Source of the DNA: Cephalothrix spiralis | Lineage: Eukaryota; Nemertea; Palaeonemertea; Archinemertea; Cephalotrichidae | NCBI GenBank assembly: GCA_032353305.1 | Contig: JAUCNG010397478.1 | Location: forward strand, 1-10,653 | DNA length: 10,653 nucleotides | Reading direction: 5' to 3' | In this document: positions 8,499 to 10,653 of the stretch, one piece after another | Layout of the letters: every line of letters starts with the position of its first letter | Numbering within the stretch: the first letter of the stretch is position 1 | Program-made: the position numbers and the translations under genes | The notes under the pieces: model-generated | What the model saw: the letters and a program-made list of their open reading frames with translations, nothing else | Told to the model about the DNA's origin: nothing | Database searches by the model: none

Positions 8499-8504
8499 AA
8501 TAAA
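8499..8504 (+). terminator. Poly(A) signal of TLR copy 2
   Basis: AATAAA lies 248 bases after the stop, in the same sequence context as the signal after copy 1 (CGTACGTAT, then GATAATAAAAA, then TTCAATGGTT). The greater distance comes from a stretch of about 80 bases (roughly 8322-8405) that has no counterpart after copy 1. Confidence 0.65.
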
Positions 8505-9049
8505 AATTCATTGAGATTCAATGGTTCATTTATGTGTAAAAGGTTCATCTATACAGGCATATCTGTAGAAAGAACGATTTGTTTGAATAAAAGTAGGCGA
8601 TATAGTGTAGGCCTAACTCTGCCAAGATATTTGTTGGAGGCTCTAAGTCAGGGTCAATGTCAGGGGTCAGACTCGTTTTTCTTTATACAGGCCCAGAAAC
8701 TAGAGGTTTTTTAATGAAGCATTTAGGTTGGAAGGGTTATAGTCCTCTGATATGATCAATTACTTTACATAGCTGACTGAAAAATATAATATTCAATTTT
8801 AAATATAATTGATTTTATTTAAAGTGTTATCACTTCAAATACAAAGTCATCTATTTATAAAACATGTTATTTTGTTTTTAACTAATGATCTATAATTAAT
8901 ATAAAATAATCAGATCATGGTATAGTTTGCAAAAATGATGAAGTCATAAATAGTGAGAGTATTAATCAATTTAAAAACATGACTTGGTATTGGGATGGGA
9001 CAGATGGTCATGCTTGAGCGTGCACTTCGGAAGGAAGTCGTGTTCGTTT
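8505..9049. other. Intergenic stretch between copies 2 and 3
   Basis: AT-rich with no convincing gene. A small GTCAGGGTCA / GTCAGGGGTCAG direct repeat lies at 8647-8670 in a more GC-rich patch (about 8595-8700) that could be a repeat fragment. An 81-codon frame from 8469 crosses the poly(A) signal and is treated as chance. Confidence 0.5.
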
Positions 9050-9165
9050 AAAAAAGGTTCGTGATTTAGTTTATTCTGTGTTCGTGTGTTTTCTGCCATT
9101 CTATTAAAACTATTGTTAGTTAATTAATCAAAATTAAAGTTCAGAGAGAACCCTATTATATAGTT
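9050..9165 (+). promoter_or_regulatory. Shared upstream block, candidate promoter of TLR copy 3
   Basis: This is the counterpart of 4434-4540 before copy 2, with the shared words AAGGTTCGTG, TTTATTCTGTGTTCGTG, TTTTCTGC and TTCAGAGAGAAC and a TATA-like TATTATATAG at 9154-9163. It ends about 140 bases before the copy 3 leader ATG, close enough for an unspliced 5' UTR. The promoter role is inferred from position and conservation only. Confidence 0.4.
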
Positions 9166-9306
9166 GTAAGGTTTCTTTGGAATTTCATTTACTGCAAATG
9201 CTAAGTTCCGTATTATCTATCATACCAATTAAGATAAACCAAAATTATTATTCTATTTTGCAATCCTACATTTTTGTGTGATTAATTTGTTTTTAACTGC
9301 AAGAAA

Positions 9307-9395
9307 ATGATCACAATAGGGAAGTTCTTGATTTTTTTTACTGGACTACTGCAGTGCCATGATGCGAGTGTGAATCTTTCAGATATCTGCACTTT
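9307..9395 (+). CDS. Leader exon of TLR copy 3 (signal peptide)
   Basis: ATG at 9307 gives 29 codons plus TT before the donor GTAAGT at 9396. The product starts MITIGKFLIFFTGLLQC, a short hydrophobic signal peptide, and ends NLSDICT with the first LRRNT cysteine. Phase 2 matches the C at 10271, and equally the C at 10031. It is shorter than the copy 2 leader by seven codons, mainly in the region after the hydrophobic core. It reads without lesions. Confidence 0.72.
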
Positions 9396-9433
9396 GTAAG
9401 TATTATAACATTTTTTCCATATTGTAAGCTATA

Positions 9434-9471
9434 AGGGGCCACATCGCAGAAATGTCTGTTATGTGGCCCCT
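9434..9471. repeat. Perfect 11-bp inverted repeat (hairpin) in the copy 3 intron
   Basis: AGGGGCCACAT at 9434-9444 is exactly complementary to ATGTGGCCCCT at 9461-9471 with a 16-base loop. The arms are strikingly GC-rich for this AT-rich intron. It could be the end of a foldback element or a structured intronic RNA; no further evidence separates these. Confidence 0.6.
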
Positions 9472-10030
9472 GATGCTAAATATAACGTAAAAATAGGGAT
9501 TTAACGGAAGTTGTTTCTATTGTCCAGTCTCGCAGCTAGGTGAGGCCACTTCTTCAAGTTACATCATGACGGTAAGGATTAACACATGCAGGATTGTGTG
9601 TTGTTTTACTTCAAAACCAATTAGCTCCTCAAATTCAAAACCATAAATGCATTTTAACAGACACTGTTAATAGTAGAGATGCTAACAACCTAAAAATAAT
9701 ACCGGCATAAATATCTTTGTATAATAGAGTCTAAATATAGCCCAGCCATGACTGTCTTATTTTAAGTAGGCTTCTAACTGCTGTAGGCAGGACGTTCATT
9801 TAAAATGGGATTGACCACCTACTGGGGAAATTGAATTTTTTGATCTGTGGGGAAATTGGTGTACATTTAGCTCAGTTGTTAGACAGAATTTGTTTTATTT
9901 AAAAGTGAAGAACATGCTCTCTCTGGTGTCACAATGTTGCTGTTTCCAAAATATTGGGATATTGGAAATATACTGTCTAAATAGTTCAGTACAACTAATG
10001 CAATAGATAACAGTTTATCTATTGTTTCAG

Positions 10031-10103
10031 CGACCAATCATGGGTCAAAGGTGTACACGCTGACTGTAACGATCATGGATTTAACGAAATGCCAAAGATA
10101 CCC
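10031..10103 (+). pseudogene. Duplicated, truncated start of the TLR long exon
   Basis: After a good acceptor (ATTGTTTCAG, ending 10030) the sequence reads C GAC CAA TCA TGG and encodes DQSWVKGVHADCNDHGFNEM-PKIP, clearly the LRRNT start, with one extra codon against the other copies. Similarity ends at about 10110. Read through, it stops at TAA 10116-10118. A possible donor GTAAAG at 10104 would join it to the acceptor at 10270 in the wrong phase, giving CGA CCA ATG GGA CAA TGA. Inclusion in an mRNA would therefore truncate the protein either way. It is a relic of an earlier duplication or a poison exon. Confidence 0.75.
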
Positions 10104-10270
10104 GTAAAGTCTGATTAAAAAATGCTATGCACTATTTGATTCCTTGGGGTCGAAAACCTCTATTTACAATCAAGTTTTATCACTCTAGCACAATTTGAAG
10201 TCTCAAAATTAACAAAACTACAAAATGCTGTCATATTTTGATAATTTGATAATTTAATTGAACGTTTCAG

Positions 10271-10653
10271 CGACCAATGGGACAATGACGTGCATGCTGA
10301 CTGTAACGCTCATGAATTTGACGAAATCCCAAAGATTCCCGCAAACTTTAAAGGACAACCTGTCACAGCCATTGATTTGAGCGACAACAACATTACAGAG
10401 TTGAAGAATGACTCGTTTATTCTGAATCCAAATCTCCGATTATTACTTCTCTCAAACAATCCTATAAAACATATCGAGCTAGAGTCATTCAAGCCAATTC
10501 AGAATCTCCAACAACTAGAGTTTGACAATGTAACCAACTTTATTAAAACAGATTTCAAAGTTTTTCAAAATCTGAAAATTTCTAAAATATCGATGCGCGA
10601 AGTTCAAGGAGATCAGTTTAGAAAATTCAAATTTCTGGGATATTTTCCAACAT
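10271..10653 (+). CDS. Toll-like receptor copy 3, start of long exon (partial)
   Basis: After TTTCAG, C GAC CAA TGG GAC opens a frame with no stop to the window edge (127 codons). It holds the second LRRNT cysteine (VHADCNAHEF) and the first LRRs (IDLSDNNITELKNDSF, LRLLLLSNNPIKHIELESF, LQQLEFDNVTNF). At the point where copy 2 has its 11-bp insertion it is intact (GATTTGAGCGAC). The first 100 bases are closer to copy 1 than to copy 2. It joins the leader at 9307-9395 in phase. The membrane and TIR parts would lie beyond the right edge, so integrity of the whole gene cannot be judged. Confidence 0.82.

Larger units (their letters stand above)
9396..10270 (+). other. Intron of TLR copy 3, containing an exon relic
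   Basis: It runs from GTAAGT at 9396 to TTTCAG at 10270 if the intact acceptor is used, 875 nt. It contains the hairpin at 9434-9471, an 11-bp direct repeat TGGGGAAATTG at 9823-9833 and 9848-9858, and the duplicated exon start at 10031. Its last 50 bases resemble those before copy 1 (AAATGCTGTCA then an AT run), indicating common descent of these two intron ends. Confidence 0.65.

Noticed and set aside
8469-8714. 81-codon frame after copy 2
   Set aside because: It spans the conserved poly(A) signal and is not conserved after copy 1.
9868-9879. TAGCTCAGTTGT resembling the A box of a tRNA or tRNA-derived SINE
   Set aside because: No B-box-like GTTCGA motif and no cloverleaf follow within the needed distance, so a tRNA or SINE head is not supported.

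Overview
This looks like animal nuclear DNA, most likely from a mollusc and probably a bivalve. It is AT-rich, has spliced genes with clear donor (GTAAGT) and acceptor (TTTCAG) sites, and carries a tandem cluster of Toll-like receptor (TLR) genes of the expanded kind known from bivalves. The species assignment is inference; the gene family is clear from the sequence.

Layout. (1) 1-834, minus strand: an open reading frame of 278 codons that runs off the left edge, resembling an ORF1-type or accessory protein of a molluscan transposon-related family (tentative). (2) 835-1713: no host gene seen, but a roughly 309-bp inverted-repeat element (MITE candidate) lies at 1303-1611. (3) 1714-4138: TLR copy 1, the long second exon only, in one continuous frame broken by a single TGA at 2834-2836. 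(4) 4139-5032: 3' flank of copy 1 with a poly(A) signal, a flank block shared with the region before copy 3, and a decayed leader exon. (5) 5033-8251: TLR copy 2, with leader exon, 685-nt intron and long exon. Its frame is shifted by an 11-bp insertion just after the N-terminal cysteine module; the remaining 768 codons are open. (6) 8252-9306: 3' flank of copy 2 and 5' flank of copy 3. (7) 9307-10653: TLR copy 3, cut by the right edge, with an intact leader exon, a duplicated truncated copy of the start of exon 2 inside the intron, and the start of the true exon 2, open as far as it is visible.

All three copies share one gene plan. A short exon encodes the signal peptide and the first LRRNT cysteine, and ends in phase 2 (TT). 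A phase-matched acceptor (TTTCAG then C GAC CAA) opens one long exon that carries the rest of the LRR ectodomain, a CxC LRRCT, one membrane helix and a TIR domain. Copies 1 and 2 are nearly identical from the last LRRs to the C-terminus, including 85-bp and 90-bp blocks without a single difference, but diverge strongly in the middle of the ectodomain.

The main point of interest is that both copies visible over their full long exon have exactly one disabling lesion each and otherwise intact frames, while copy 3 is undamaged so far. This suggests either very recent pseudogenes in a birth-and-death cluster, pseudogenes kept similar by gene conversion, truncated secreted products, or allele or assembly artefacts. 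I see no bacterial, viral or CRISPR features and no RNA genes.
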